Numbered from the stretch's first letter, positions 1 through 8,311 are shown. The stretch: 64,000 nucleotides of DNA from Amycolatopsis alba DSM 44262 (GCF_000384215.1 NZ_KB913032.1:8889605-8953604), one strand, 5' to 3'. Translations and numbers: made by a program. Notes: generated by a model not told the origin, from the sequence alone.

Positions 1-1
1 G

Positions 2-256
2 CTGCCGGACGAGGAGTTCGAGATCGTCGCGAAACTGCGCCGCCGCATCGAGCAGATCGTGCGCGAGGTCATCGCCCAAGGCGCGCAGGCGGGCGTCTTC
101 ACCGTCGGCGACCCGCACACCGCGGCCCGCGCCGTGCTCTCGCTCGGCGTCGACGTCTCCCGCTGGTACAGCGACCGCGCCCGCCAGACACCCAAGAAGC
201 TGGGCCAGGAGTACAGCGAGCTGGTGCTCCGCATGCTCGGCACGAAACTCTCCTGA
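2..256 (+). CDS. TetR-family regulator, C-terminal fragment (cut by window edge)
   Basis: The reading frame is open from the first bases and ends in TGA. The 84 visible residues are helical and resemble the ligand-binding and dimerisation end of TetR-type repressors (an RRRIEQIVREVI helix, then a HTAARAVLSLGVDVSRWY segment and a terminal LVLRML helix). The DNA-binding N-terminus lies upstream of the window, so family assignment rests on the C-terminal pattern only. The next gene downstream on the same strand is an MFS transporter, and an 18-bp palindrome of TetR-operator type lies between them, so this protein may control that transporter (inference). Confidence 0.6.
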   Translation: MPDEEFEIVAKLRRRIEQIVREVIAQGAQAGVFTVGDPHTAARAVLSLGVDVSRWYSDRARQTPKKLGQEYSELVLRMLGTKLS

Positions 257-301
257 CCAGTACTGATCGACCTCCGTCGGCGATACCGCCACCAGAGTGA
301 C

Positions 302-319
302 ATACCAACCGGTCGGTAT
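302..319. promoter_or_regulatory. TetR-type operator palindrome
   Basis: ATACCAACCGGTCGGTAT is an 18-bp inverted repeat with a single mismatched pair, centred on ACCGGT, the usual look of a TetR operator. It lies between the TetR tail and the transporter gene, about 20 bp upstream of a plausible promoter. Confidence 0.55.
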
Positions 320-340
320 CGAGAATTACCCGTTGAGACG

Positions 341-368
341 TTGACCACATACTAAGCGGTTGTTAACT
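341..368 (+). promoter_or_regulatory. Candidate promoter of the MFS transporter
   Basis: TTGACC at 341-346 and TTAACT at 363-368 are separated by 16 bp. This would start transcription near 375, about 40 bases before the ATG at 415. It is a sequence match only. Confidence 0.4.
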
Positions 369-414
369 TGCCCGGACCGCACCGCCGCAGCAGCGCCGAG
401 CGAAGGGCACAACG

Positions 415-1779
415 ATGGCCGACAGCGCACAGCCCGCACCGGAACCCACGATCACCGTGTCCCAGCGCAGGAGGGCCGCAACCGCCGCGGCCCTGGCTTC
501 CACCGCCGAATGGTTCGATTACTTCGTCTTCGGTATCGCGGCGGCCTTGGTCTTCGGGAAGACCTTCTTCCCCACCACCAACGCGGCGACGGGCGTCCTC
601 GCCTCGTTCGCGACCTTCGCGGTCGGCTTCCTCGCCCGGCCGCTCGGCGGGATCATCGCGGGCAGCCTCGGTGACAAACGCGGCCGGAAACCCGTGCTGG
701 TACTGGCGATCGCGGTGATGGGCGTCGCGACCACGCTGATCGGCGTGCTCCCCACCTACGACACGATCGGCATCGCCGCGCCGATCCTGCTGGTGCTGCT
801 GCGGCTCGTGCAGGGGGTCGCGGTCGGCGCCCAATGGGGTGGCGCGATGCTGCTCGCCACCGAATACGCGCCGCCCGGCAAACGCGGTCTCTACGGCAGC
901 CTCGTCCAGCTCGGCGTCCCGATCGGCGTGGTGCTGGCGAATACGGTGTTCCTGATCGCCGCGCAGGTCGCGCCGCCGTCCGACTTCCTCACCTGGGCCT
1001 GGCGGATCCCGTTCCTGGCAGGCGTCCTCGTGCTCGGGCTGGCCTGGTACCTGCACGTCAAAATCGACGAGACGCCGGAATACCGCCGCGCGGAAGCGAA
1101 ACTCGCCGCCGAGGAACGCGTCCGCGCCAAGTCGCCGCTGCGCGACGTCCTGCGCGATCACAAGGGCACGGTGCTGCTGGCAGGTGGTTCGTTCATGGTC
1201 AACACCGCCACCTTCTACATCCTGCTCAACGGCGTCCTCGACTACGCCACCCGCCATCTGGGGATGTCACGGACCACCGTGCTCGTCGCGACCCTGCTGA
1301 TCAGCACGCTGCAGCTGGCGATCATCCCCTTGTCGGCGAAGCTGTCCGACCGGATCGGCAGGCTCAAGATCTACACCTTCGGAGCCGCCGGTGTCGCGCT
1401 GTGGGCGATCCCGATGTTCCTGCTGATCGACACGGCTTCGCTGCCGCTGTTCGTGGTCGCCTCGTTCGTCGGGTCGCTTTTCCTCGGCATCATGTACGGT
1501 CCGCAGGCGGCGCTGTTCGCCGAATTGTTCACCGCCGAGATGCGCTACACCGGCGCCTCGCTCGGCTATCAGATCAGCGCGGTCGTCGGCGGCGGGCTCG
1601 CGCCGTTCATCATGGTGCTGCTGCTGGAATCCACCGGGACCTCGATGTCGGTTTCGCTCTACATCATCGTGCTGGCCCTGATCTCGCTCGGTTCGATCGG
1701 CCTGCTGGCCAAACGAGCCGCACGGTCCACTTCGGACTCAGTCGACCGCGCGCGCGAAGCGGTCGGCGACCAGCCTTAG
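415..1779 (+). CDS. MFS transporter, metabolite:H+ symporter (MHS) type
   Basis: This is a 454-residue polytopic membrane protein with about 12 hydrophobic segments. The N-terminal block STAEWFDYFVFG and the loop GDKRGRKPVLV after the second segment are typical of the ShiA/ProP-like MHS branch of the major facilitator superfamily. These proteins import organic acids, shikimate-like compounds or betaines with protons; the substrate cannot be read from sequence. The ATG at 415 follows a GAAGGG ribosome site. The 3' end overlaps the convergent WYL regulator by 42 bp (1738-1779), so the two transcripts are antisense at their ends. Control by the upstream TetR is inferred from the palindrome at 302-319. 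Confidence 0.85.
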   Translation: MADSAQPAPEPTITVSQRRRAATAAALASTAEWFDYFVFGIAAALVFGKTFFPTTNAATGVLASFATFAVGFLARPLGGIIAGSLGDKRGRKPVLVLAIAVMGVATTLIGVLPTYDTIGIAAPILLVLLRLVQGVAVGAQWGGAMLLATEYAPPGKRGLYGSLVQLGVPIGVVLANTVFLIAAQVAPPSDFLTWAWRIPFLAGVLVLGLAWYLHVKIDETPEYRRAEAKLAAEERVRAKSPLRDVLRDHKGTVLLAGGSFMVNTATFYILLNGVLDYATRHLGMSRTTVLVATLLISTLQLAIIPLSAKLSDRIGRLKIYTFGAAGVALWAIPMFLLIDTASLPLFVVASFVGSLFLGIMYGPQAALFAELFTAEMRYTGASLGYQISAVVGGGLAPFIMVLLLESTGTSMSVSLYIIVLALISLGSIGLLAKRAARSTSDSVDRAREAVGDQP

Positions 1780-2697
1780 CCGGTCCTTGACCTCGTCCGG
1801 CGCCTCCTCCACGACGAAGTCGACGTCCCAATGGGCGAGGTAGTAAGGCATCACGGAAAGGTCGTTGGAGCCGACCCTGACCCGGCAGATGTGCTCGTCG
1901 ATGGCTTCGATCGTCCCGACGGTCGGTGACACGTACTCGGCGAGCGCGTCCGCCGAACTGTTCACCCGCAGCACCATCTGGTGCGGATACGGCGACGACG
2001 TGATCCTGCGGGAAACGTAGGCCGCGAGGTCCTCGGCAGGCGGTTCCCTCGGCGTGAACCGGAAACTGGTGTCCGGGACAGCGTCGATACGGTCGACGCG
2101 GAAGGTCCGCCAGTCGTCGCGGTCGAGGTCGAAAGCGACCAGGTACCACCGGCGCCCGGTGTGCACCAGGCGCAACGGCTCGATGTGGCGCTCGCTGACC
2201 TCGCCGTTGTGGCTGCGGTAGCCGAACCGGAGCCGCTGATGGTCCCGGCACGCGGACGCGATGACCGTCAGTGCCTCCGCGTCGATGACCGGGCCGCCGC
2301 CACCGAGCGGGATCATCGCGGTGTTCAGCGCGGCCACCCGGTGCCGCAGCCGGGCGGGCAGCACCTGCTCCAGTTTCGTGAGCGCGCGCACCGAGGTCTC
2401 CTCGATCCCCGAAACCGTCCCGTTCGCGGCCGTGCGGAGCCCGACGGCGACCGCGACGGCCTCGTCGTCGTCCAGCAGCAGCGGCGGCAACGCGGCCCCC
2501 GCGCCGAGCCGGTAACCGCCAGCGACCCCTGGCGTGGCGTGCACCGGGTAGCCCAGCTCCCGCAGCCGCTCGACGTCACGCCGGACCGTGCGGACGTCCA
2601 CCCGCAGCCTGTCGGCCAGGTCGGCGCCCGGCCAGTCGCGCCGCGCCTGGAGCAGGGAAAGCAGCCTCAGCAGCCGCGCCGACGTGCCCGTGGTCAT
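1738..2697 (-). CDS. HTH-WYL transcriptional regulator (YafY/DeoR-like)
   Basis: This 319-residue protein starts with an HTH_11-type winged helix (about residues 8-65, including VDVRTVRRDVERLRELGYPV). A WYL domain follows at about 140-215 (GRRWYLVAFDLDRDDWRTFRVDRI), then a WCX-like C-terminal domain. WYL proteins are ligand-sensing regulators found throughout actinobacteria, and the ligand here is unknown. The gene is convergent with the MFS transporter and overlaps its 3' end. Upstream is a 524-bp repeat-rich gap, so no obvious partner operon identifies its target. Confidence 0.85.
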   Translation of the reverse strand: MTTGTSARLLRLLSLLQARRDWPGADLADRLRVDVRTVRRDVERLRELGYPVHATPGVAGGYRLGAGAALPPLLLDDDEAVAVAVGLRTAANGTVSGIEETSVRALTKLEQVLPARLRHRVAALNTAMIPLGGGGPVIDAEALTVIASACRDHQRLRFGYRSHNGEVSERHIEPLRLVHTGRRWYLVAFDLDRDDWRTFRVDRIDAVPDTSFRFTPREPPAEDLAAYVSRRITSSPYPHQMVLRVNSSADALAEYVSPTVGTIEAIDEHICRVRVGSNDLSVMPYYLAHWDVDFVVEEAPDEVKDRLRLVADRFARAVD

Positions 2698-2834
2698 CGG
2701 TTCGCTCGCTTCATGGGAGGAGTGTGGCAGAGATCGAGGACAGTTCCGGTCCGCGTTGTGCCTCGTGAGCGGTAAGGCTGGTTAGAGCGTTGATAGTCCC
2801 AAATCCTCCCTCGGCTGAGCCGGCGATCTCGTAG

Positions 2835-2888
2835 TCCGTGAAGGCCTCCTTCCCTACCTTCAGAGTAGGGCAAGGAGCCCTTCACGGA
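2835..2888. repeat. 53-bp modular palindrome, CCCTAC-core subtype (degenerate copy)
   Basis: The outer arms TCCGTGAAGGCCTCCTT and their complement enclose an inner CCCTAC/GTAGGG stem. This copy is 54 bp because of a one-base insertion (GGGCAAGG) and has an imperfect right arm (GAGCCC). The clean copy of this subtype is at 35019-35071. It sits between divergent genes, unlike most family members, which follow stop codons. Confidence 0.8.
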
Positions 2889-2929
2889 CCGGACTCACCT
2901 GCGCCTGACCTGCGCGGCGGATCAGGATC

Positions 2930-2976
2930 GACGATGAAGGAATCGGGACGTTGAACGTCCCGATTCCTTCATCGTC
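2930..2976. repeat. 47-bp perfect inverted repeat, GACGTT-centred family
   Basis: Two 23-bp arms (starting GACGATGAAGGAATCGGGAC) are perfectly complementary around a single G, with centre GGGACGTTGAACGTCCC. No gene ends nearby, so a simple terminator role is not obvious. Related centres occur at 3073, 44172 and 58434. Confidence 0.75.
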
Positions 2977-3072
2977 GCGAGACCACTCGGCCCGGTAGAA
3001 CCGTCCCCACCACTCACGAGGCCCTTCAGCGTGTCTCCGGCAACCCTCACCTGCACAGCCGCGGCCGGGCCT

Positions 3073-3127
3073 TGTCTCAAAGGGCCCCTTCAGGACGTTG
3101 AACGTCTCAAAGGGGGCCTTCGGGACA
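3073..3127. repeat. Degenerate inverted repeat, GACGTT-centred family
   Basis: An imperfect inverted repeat, reading TCAAAGGGCCCCTTC on the left and AAAGGGGGCCTTC on the right, shares the GACGTTGAACGTC centre with the element at 2930 but has several mismatched pairs. Confidence 0.5.
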
Positions 3128-3221
3128 CGTCCGGCGCCACCGCCCGGCCCGCGTTGAGGCTCGTGAGTGGCAAGGCTGGTTAGACCCGTCGTCAGTACTC
3201 ACGAGGCCGTAGGGTGACCCG

Positions 3222-3671
3222 GTGATCGATCCCGCGCAGCTGCTGTCCGTCGCCCGCGAAGAAGCCGAACTCGGCAAGGCCGAGGGCGGGGTCCCGATCG
3301 GCGCCGCACTGTTCGACAGCGCCGGCGTCCTGCTCGGCCGCGGCCACAACCGCCGGGTCCAGGACGGCGACCCGTCGATGCACGCCGAGACCTCCGCGTT
3401 CCGGAACGCGGGCAGGCGGCCGCACTACCGCGACACCATCATGGTCACCACCCTCTCCCCCTGCTGGTACTGCAGCGGGCTGGTGCGCCAGTTCGGTATC
3501 GGCCGGGTGATCATCGGCGAGGCCGCCACGTTCGAAGGCGGGCACGGCTGGCTCGAGGAGCACGGCGTCGAGATCACCCTGCTCGACGACCCCGCGTGCA
3601 CCGCGTTGATGACCGAGTTCATCCGGGATCATCCGGAACTGTGGTTCGAGGACATCGGGATCCCGACCTAG
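3222..3671 (+). CDS. Cytosine/nucleoside deaminase, fungal FCY1-like
   Basis: This 149-residue zinc deaminase of the CDA superfamily would convert cytosine to uracil and ammonia in pyrimidine salvage. The zinc and catalytic motifs are intact: H54-A-E56 (MHAET) and P80-C81-W-Y-C84. The surrounding residues match yeast cytosine deaminase better than bacterial CodA or TadA: GGVPIGAAL near the start, GRGHNRRVQDG before the HAE motif, TTLSPC at the second motif and a WFEDIG C-terminus. The GTG start at 3222 is chosen because the frame and the conserved N-terminal helix begin there. It stands alone between a repeat-rich gap and an uncharacterised gene. Guanine or isoguanine deaminase activity is the main alternative. 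Confidence 0.82.
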   Translation: MIDPAQLLSVAREEAELGKAEGGVPIGAALFDSAGVLLGRGHNRRVQDGDPSMHAETSAFRNAGRRPHYRDTIMVTTLSPCWYCSGLVRQFGIGRVIIGEAATFEGGHGWLEEHGVEITLLDDPACTALMTEFIRDHPELWFEDIGIPT

Positions 3672-3733
3672 AGCCGCGACGTACGATCGCAGTGAGCGCC
3701 GAGATTCCGGCACCCGCGTGAGGGAGGGTTCAG

Positions 3734-4171
3734 ATGTTCGGTTCGAAGAAGAAGTTCAACGACCTGATGGCGCAGCTCAGGCCCGACCTGAGTCGGGAAT
3801 CGCTCGGCGTCGGGCCCGGCTTCCCTGGTATCGCCCCGAACCCGCTCCTGAGCAGTGATGCGCGCAAGCGCACCGCGGAACTGCGTACGGGGGCGCTTGC
3901 GCTCGGCGTTCTCGTCGACTGGCGGGAAGTCAACAGCAATCCACGCGTGGTCCTGATGTTCGACGTGGAGACCGCAGGCGGCATCTCGTTCCGCGGTATC
4001 GCAGACGAAGACCTCACGATCACCGAGCTCACCCGGCTCACCCCAGGACAGACGTTGCCCGTGCGTTTCCGGCCTGCCGTCATGGACCATTACGTCGCCC
4101 TTGCACGGGACGCGGACCCCGCCCACGTGCAGCGGCTCTCCGACGAGATCGCGAGCCGCAAGCGGACCTGA
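3734..4171 (+). CDS. Hypothetical soluble protein (145 aa)
   Basis: I do not recognise this family. The protein is soluble, with a basic start (MFGSKKKFNDLM), a central beta-rich stretch (GVLVDWREVNSNPRVVLMFDVETAGG) and a C-terminal helix after a PVRFRPAVMDHYVALARD segment. Small actinobacterial proteins with this layout are often annotated only as hypothetical. A strong ribosome site (GAGGGAGGG) precedes the ATG. It lies 62 bp after the cytosine deaminase on the same strand, so co-transcription is possible, and it is convergent with the diguanylate cyclase gene with 9 bp between stop codons. Confidence 0.6.
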   Translation: MFGSKKKFNDLMAQLRPDLSRESLGVGPGFPGIAPNPLLSSDARKRTAELRTGALALGVLVDWREVNSNPRVVLMFDVETAGGISFRGIADEDLTITELTRLTPGQTLPVRFRPAVMDHYVALARDADPAHVQRLSDEIASRKRT

Positions 4172-4180
4172 CCCGAAGCC

Positions 4181-5446
4181 CTAGACGCTTTCCTCGGTCT
4201 CGAAGACGACGGTCCGGTTGCGCCCTGCCCCCTTGGCCGCGCGCAGCGCCTGATCCGCCGCGCCGACGAGCCGGTCGAGTGTCTCGCCGGCGCCGGGATG
4301 CGACGAGACCCCGATCGAGACGGTGGCCCCGGCGAACGTCCCACCCAATGAGACGAAGGTCGAGGAGATCCGCAGCCGGATCCGTTCGGCGATCGCGTGC
4401 GCGTCGAACCGGCTCGTACCGGGCAGCAGGACGACGAATTCCTCACCGCCGAACCGGCCGACCAGATCCGCCGCCCGCACCTCAGCGCGCAAAGTGTCCG
4501 CTACAGCGCGAAGGACGTCGTCCCCGACGTGCCTGCCGTGCCGGTCGTTGAGCCGGGCGAAGTGGTCGAGGTCGAGCATCAGCAGCGAAAGATCGGCGCC
4601 ACGGCCGCGAAGCAGATCGAATTGCGTGCGCGCACCGTCCAACCAGGACGACGCCGTCAGCAGCCCGGTGCCGGAATCCGTACTCGCGTGGCCACGCAGG
4701 GCGCGCATCGTTCCCGCCCGGTGCAGCACCACGAGTGCCCCGGCGAGTACCACGGTGACGAACGGCCAGTCCACCGCCGACCACGCGAGCAGCAATCCGA
4801 ACGCGACCATCGCCGCGTCGAAAGCGAATCCCGACGGCTCCGCCCCGAATTCGGCCGCCGGTGCGGCCAACGCCGCGTCGACGGACAGGAACACCAGCCC
4901 CGTTGCGAAAACCAGGGCGAAACTTTCGAAATCCCTTGCCGCGTCAGCGAACGGAGGCGCACCCAGCAGCACCGGGATGATCGAAGCGCCCAGCGCCGAC
5001 AACATGGTGGCGGAGGCCGCGAACACCTGGCGGTGCGGGATTCCACGCCGGATCCGGAACCAGCGGTACCCCGCCGAGACGACGACGAGCAAGGCGGCCA
5101 ACGCGGGCGGCACCAGCAACGCGCCCGCGAAGATCCAGGCAGCGTCCAGTCCCGCGCCGAGCCGGGTGTCGGCACGGGACCGCTCGACGGACCGCGAAAG
5201 CTCCGAGCTGAGGATCATTCCCCCCAGCAGAGCGAAAAACGGGAGCAGTGACGACGTCGCGGGCGGCCGCAGCACGAAGAGGTAGGCGGTGGCGGCGAAG
5301 GCGGCGACGTCGACGAGGAGCAAGTACCCGATCAGGCCCCGCCTGGGTAGTTCCCACAGGCTCCAGGACCCCAACAACCGCCGAGGCGCGGCGAGCCGGT
5401 CTCTCCGGCCGCGGCTTCCGGTCGCCATCAGGGAGTCCCCCACCAT
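4181..5446 (-). CDS. Membrane-bound diguanylate cyclase (GGDEF)
   Basis: This 421-residue protein has a hydrophobic N-terminal half (several membrane segments between about residues 30 and 250) followed by a GGDEF domain at about 255-415. The active-site loop is G333-G-E-E-F337, a fully active variant. An inhibitory RxxD site (RAAD, 324-327) lies exactly five residues upstream, so it should make c-di-GMP from two GTP and be product-inhibited. The N-terminal membrane part resembles a MASE-type sensor, with unknown signal. The ATG at 5446 is the first in frame; an ATG six codons later (MATGSRG) is an alternative. It is the only one of the three c-di-GMP proteins in this window whose catalytic motif looks intact in every key residue. 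Confidence 0.88.
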   Translation of the reverse strand: MVGDSLMATGSRGRRDRLAAPRRLLGSWSLWELPRRGLIGYLLLVDVAAFAATAYLFVLRPPATSSLLPFFALLGGMILSSELSRSVERSRADTRLGAGLDAAWIFAGALLVPPALAALLVVVSAGYRWFRIRRGIPHRQVFAASATMLSALGASIIPVLLGAPPFADAARDFESFALVFATGLVFLSVDAALAAPAAEFGAEPSGFAFDAAMVAFGLLLAWSAVDWPFVTVVLAGALVVLHRAGTMRALRGHASTDSGTGLLTASSWLDGARTQFDLLRGRGADLSLLMLDLDHFARLNDRHGRHVGDDVLRAVADTLRAEVRAADLVGRFGGEEFVVLLPGTSRFDAHAIAERIRLRISSTFVSLGGTFAGATVSIGVSSHPGAGETLDRLVGAADQALRAAKGAGRNRTVVFETEESV

Positions 5447-5547
5447 TTCGGCAAACTAGCCGGTAATCGCGGTGGTGTCGATCCTCTTTCCGGGTCATGA
5501 CCCCCCTACTAAGGTCGGTCGTTCCGCCCCGGAATCCCGGTGAATTC

Positions 5548-5577
5548 TTGACAGTCCTCATTGGTCCAGTCCACTGT
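5548..5577 (+). promoter_or_regulatory. Chitinase promoter with DasR (dre)-like site
   Basis: A consensus -35 TTGACA (5548-5553) is followed by TTGGTCCAGTCCACTG (5561-5576). This resembles the Streptomyces DasR/chitin-responsive element (TGGTCTAGACCA type) and lies inside the -35 to -10 interval, as in known chitinase promoters. The -10 is weak (CACTGT, 5572-5577). Confidence 0.5.
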
Positions 5578-5676
5578 GAGGGAGCACACAGTGACCTCCC
5601 GGTTGATACGCCGCGTCAAGACGGAGGTGCTCCACACCTGCGCGCCTCACCGCGCGCGTATCCAGTTGGAGGACCT

Positions 5677-6627
5677 ATGAAATCCCTACGACGCTGGGCA
5701 ACACTGGCCACCACCGTCGGCGCCGCTCTCGCCACGGCGGTCGGCCTCGCCCCCGTCGCCTCGGCGGCCCCGGACGCGGTGCTCGCTTCGCCTTATCTGT
5801 ACCAGTGGTCGGGACAGACGGACCCGATCGCCGCGATGAACGCCACCGGGGTCAAGGCCTTCACCCTCGCGTTCATCCTCTCCGACGGCGGCTGCAACCC
5901 GAAGTGGGACGGCAGCCGTTCGCTCACCGGCGCCGACGCCACGATGATCAACAACATCCGGGCCAAGGGCGGCGACGTCATCCCGTCGTTCGGCGGCTGG
6001 TCCGGCACGAAGCTCGGCACGAAGTGCACCACCCCCGCCGCACTCGCCGGCGCGTACCAGAAGGTGATCGACGCCTACAAACTCAAGGCGATCGACCTCG
6101 ACATCGAGAACACCGACGAATTCGAGAACAACACCGTCCAGGACCGGATCCTGAACGCCGTCAAGATCACGAAGCAGAAGAACCCCGGCCTGCGCGTGGT
6201 CATCACCATCCCGACCGAGGTCGGCGGCCCCAACGCGACCGGAAAGCGGCTGATCAACCAGTCGAAGGTGCTCGGCGCGGGCGTCGACGCGTGGTCGGTC
6301 ATGCCGTTCGACTTCTCCAGCGGCGGTGACATGGCGGGCAAGACCCGCAGTGCCGTGGACGGGCTGAAGAACGCCGTGAAGTCCACCTTCGGCCTGAGCG
6401 ACGACGCGGCCTACCGGCGCAGTGGGCTCTCGTCGATGAACGGGAAGACCGATGTGGCGGGCGAGACCGTCAGCGTCGCCGACTTCCGCGCGATCCGCGA
6501 CTACGCGGCGAGCAAACATCTCGCCCGGCTGTCGTTCTGGGCGGTGAACCGCGACTGCAACAACTGCGCGGGAATCTCGCAGGGCAAGTACGACTACACC
6601 AAGATCGTGGCGGGTTACACCGGCTGA
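5677..6627 (+). CDS. Secreted GH18 chitinase (catalytic domain only)
   Basis: This 316-residue exported enzyme would hydrolyse chitin or chitooligosaccharides outside the cell. Residues 1-30 form a Sec signal peptide (MKSLRRW, a hydrophobic core, and cleavage after ASA). The GH18 barrel shows the SFGGW strand (residues 104-108) and the catalytic D140-L-D142-I-E144 motif, where the glutamate is the acid. There is no carbohydrate-binding module. The ATG at 5677 follows GGAGG; an upstream in-frame GTG at 5497 lacks support and would bury the signal peptide. A DasR-like site in the promoter suggests induction by chitin breakdown products. A 53-bp palindrome 27 bp after the stop may end transcription. 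Confidence 0.9.
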   Translation: MKSLRRWATLATTVGAALATAVGLAPVASAAPDAVLASPYLYQWSGQTDPIAAMNATGVKAFTLAFILSDGGCNPKWDGSRSLTGADATMINNIRAKGGDVIPSFGGWSGTKLGTKCTTPAALAGAYQKVIDAYKLKAIDLDIENTDEFENNTVQDRILNAVKITKQKNPGLRVVITIPTEVGGPNATGKRLINQSKVLGAGVDAWSVMPFDFSSGGDMAGKTRSAVDGLKNAVKSTFGLSDDAAYRRSGLSSMNGKTDVAGETVSVADFRAIRDYAASKHLARLSFWAVNRDCNNCAGISQGKYDYTKIVAGYTG

Positions 6628-6653
6628 CTTCCGTTCCCCACCGGTGTCAGCGT

Positions 6654-6706
6654 TCCGTGAAGGCCTCCTTGAGGGACTCTGAGTCCCTCAAGGAGGCCTT
6701 CACGGA
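6654..6706. terminator. 53-bp modular palindrome (GAGGGACTC core), 3' of chitinase
   Basis: A perfect 53-bp palindrome begins TCCGTGAAGGCCTCCTTGAG and folds on ACTCTGAGT. It lies between the convergent chitinase and receptor-like genes, 27 bp after the chitinase stop, so it could terminate in both directions. No U-tract follows. The same 53 bases recur at 21479. Confidence 0.75.
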
Positions 6707-6723
6707 CTTGTGACCCGAGAACC

Positions 6724-8292
6724 TCAGTGACCGCAGTCCGGCGCCGTGTTCAGCGGCCGTCCCCGCGACCACACGAGGTCGACCGGATGCACCGAACCGT
6801 CCCGGTCGATCGACAGGATCGGCAACGCCTTGTCGAGCTGGTTCCCGGTGTCCTGGTCGAACGCGACGAACCCGGTGGCGCCGGGGACCGCGGAGTTGCA
6901 GTCGATGCTGCGCACCATGTTCGCGACCGAAACCGGATCAGCCGACACGTTCCGCGCCGCGGCCTCGACAGCCGCGGCGACGGCGTCGTGTTCGATCATC
7001 GCGGCGCCGTCCCACAGCTCCCCCTTGGGAAAGCCATGGGTGCCGGTGAATTCGGCGATGAAGTTGTCGTGGTTCTTCTTGTACGTCGGATACGCCGGAT
7101 CGGCGGTGAACATATCCCACTGGTCGGGAAAGGCGAGTGCCGTGTAGCGGAGCCGGACGCTGATGTCCTTGTCGAGCTCCAAGGAATTCCCGGCGAGGGT
7201 GCTCGCGTCGTCCCCGGTCATCACGGTCACCGAATCGAGCCCTTCGCAGGCGCCGTCGCCCGCCAGCGCCGCCACGAGGGCACCGAGATCGAGCCCTCGG
7301 CCCGCGAAGTAGATCAGATCGGGTTTCGCGCCGCAGATGTCGTTGTGCCAGCTGCTGAACAGACCCCGCAGATAAGCCTCGCGCGAGGTGTCGGCGAGCG
7401 GCTTGACCTCGTACGTCTTCGTGAAGAGGACCGGAACCTTCGACGAGTTCCGGAAGGCCTCGGCGAGGGTGGTCGCGTACGTGTCCTCCTTGCTGACCCC
7501 CTGGATCATCATCACGCGCTGGAAACCGTGCGTGGCGATGTACCCGGCCGCCACACGGGCTTCGTCGGTGTTGGTCGGGCCAACGCGGAAGAAGTTGTCG
7601 ATCCGCGAGCCCTTCGGGTCGGTGTTCATGTTGTCCGCGGTGGGGCTCGCGCCGATCGTGGCGATCCCGTGCTGGGACAGCTCGGCCACCAGTGCCCGGC
7701 TGTTCTCCGAACTGTTGCCGACAGCGGTGACCGCCACGATGCGCTGGGCGGCGGCCGCGGCGATGATCTCGTCGGCGGCGACGCGCCAGTGGTCGGCGTT
7801 GCTCCCGTAGTTGGCCAGCAGGAGTTTGATCCCCGGCCGCCCGCTCTTCGGCCAGGCGGCGGCGATCGCGCCCTGGACCTCACGCCGCACGAAGGAGAAC
7901 GGCTGGCTGTCGACCTTCGGATCGGGGGCCAGGTTCTCCAGCACCACGACGGTCTTGAAGTTCTCGCCGACCTTCTCGTTGCGGCTCTTGACGAGCTCTT
8001 CCATCGGCGCGAGCGGATCGTCGTCCCGCACCGGACCGGAGTCGAGGTTCAACCCGACGCAGACGTACGACGAGCCGACCGAATCCTTGTCCGCGTCCAC
8101 CGCGTGCAGCCCGGCGCCGCAGGACTCCCACGGCCGGACGGCGGTCAGCGCGGCGGCCACCAGCAGGACCACGACCGCGATCAGCAACGCCCGGTGACGG
8201 CGCGCCCGGCCTCGTGGCCGTACCGGCGGGCCCGCCGCCGCGCGTTCACGGGTTTCGGACATGCGAGTTCTCAACGAATCGAGCCAGGACAT
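6724..8292 (-). CDS. Membrane-anchored type 1 periplasmic-binding-protein-like receptor
   Basis: This 522-residue protein has an arginine-rich cytosolic start, one membrane segment (about residues 33-51) and a large extracellular domain. The domain has the alternating beta-alpha pattern of amino-acid (Leu/Ile/Val) binding proteins, for example IKLLLANYGSNADHWRVAADEI, IVAVTAVGNSSENSRALVAELS and the crossover FVAFDQDTGNQ. It has no lipobox, so it is anchored by the TM helix rather than a lipid, and no ABC permease is nearby. The gene starts 19 bp after the ATPase gene and is clearly co-transcribed. A second ATG ten codons in (8262) is an alternative start. I infer a ligand sensor partnered with the ATPase rather than a transporter subunit. 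Confidence 0.72.
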   Translation of the reverse strand: MSWLDSLRTRMSETRERAAAGPPVRPRGRARRHRALLIAVVVLLVAAALTAVRPWESCGAGLHAVDADKDSVGSSYVCVGLNLDSGPVRDDDPLAPMEELVKSRNEKVGENFKTVVVLENLAPDPKVDSQPFSFVRREVQGAIAAAWPKSGRPGIKLLLANYGSNADHWRVAADEIIAAAAAQRIVAVTAVGNSSENSRALVAELSQHGIATIGASPTADNMNTDPKGSRIDNFFRVGPTNTDEARVAAGYIATHGFQRVMMIQGVSKEDTYATTLAEAFRNSSKVPVLFTKTYEVKPLADTSREAYLRGLFSSWHNDICGAKPDLIYFAGRGLDLGALVAALAGDGACEGLDSVTVMTGDDASTLAGNSLELDKDISVRLRYTALAFPDQWDMFTADPAYPTYKKNHDNFIAEFTGTHGFPKGELWDGAAMIEHDAVAAAVEAAARNVSADPVSVANMVRSIDCNSAVPGATGFVAFDQDTGNQLDKALPILSIDRDGSVHPVDLVWSRGRPLNTAPDCGH

Positions 8293-8311
8293 GACGGGGT
8301 TCCGTTCAGGT

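Larger units (their letters stand above)
2698..3221. other. Repeat-rich intergenic gap
   Basis: This 524-bp gap between the divergent WYL regulator and cytosine deaminase genes shows no convincing coding frame. It holds two direct copies of a 40-bp block around the word TCGTGAGYGGYAAGGCTGG (2763 and 3161), one copy of the 53-bp palindrome family (2835), a near-perfect 47-bp palindrome (2930) and a degenerate relative of it (3073). Confidence 0.7.

Noticed and set aside
5497..5676. Longer chitinase start at GTG 5497
   Set aside because: It would put about 60 non-hydrophobic residues before a normal signal peptide and cover the promoter and DasR-like site; the ATG at 5677 has a good ribosome site.
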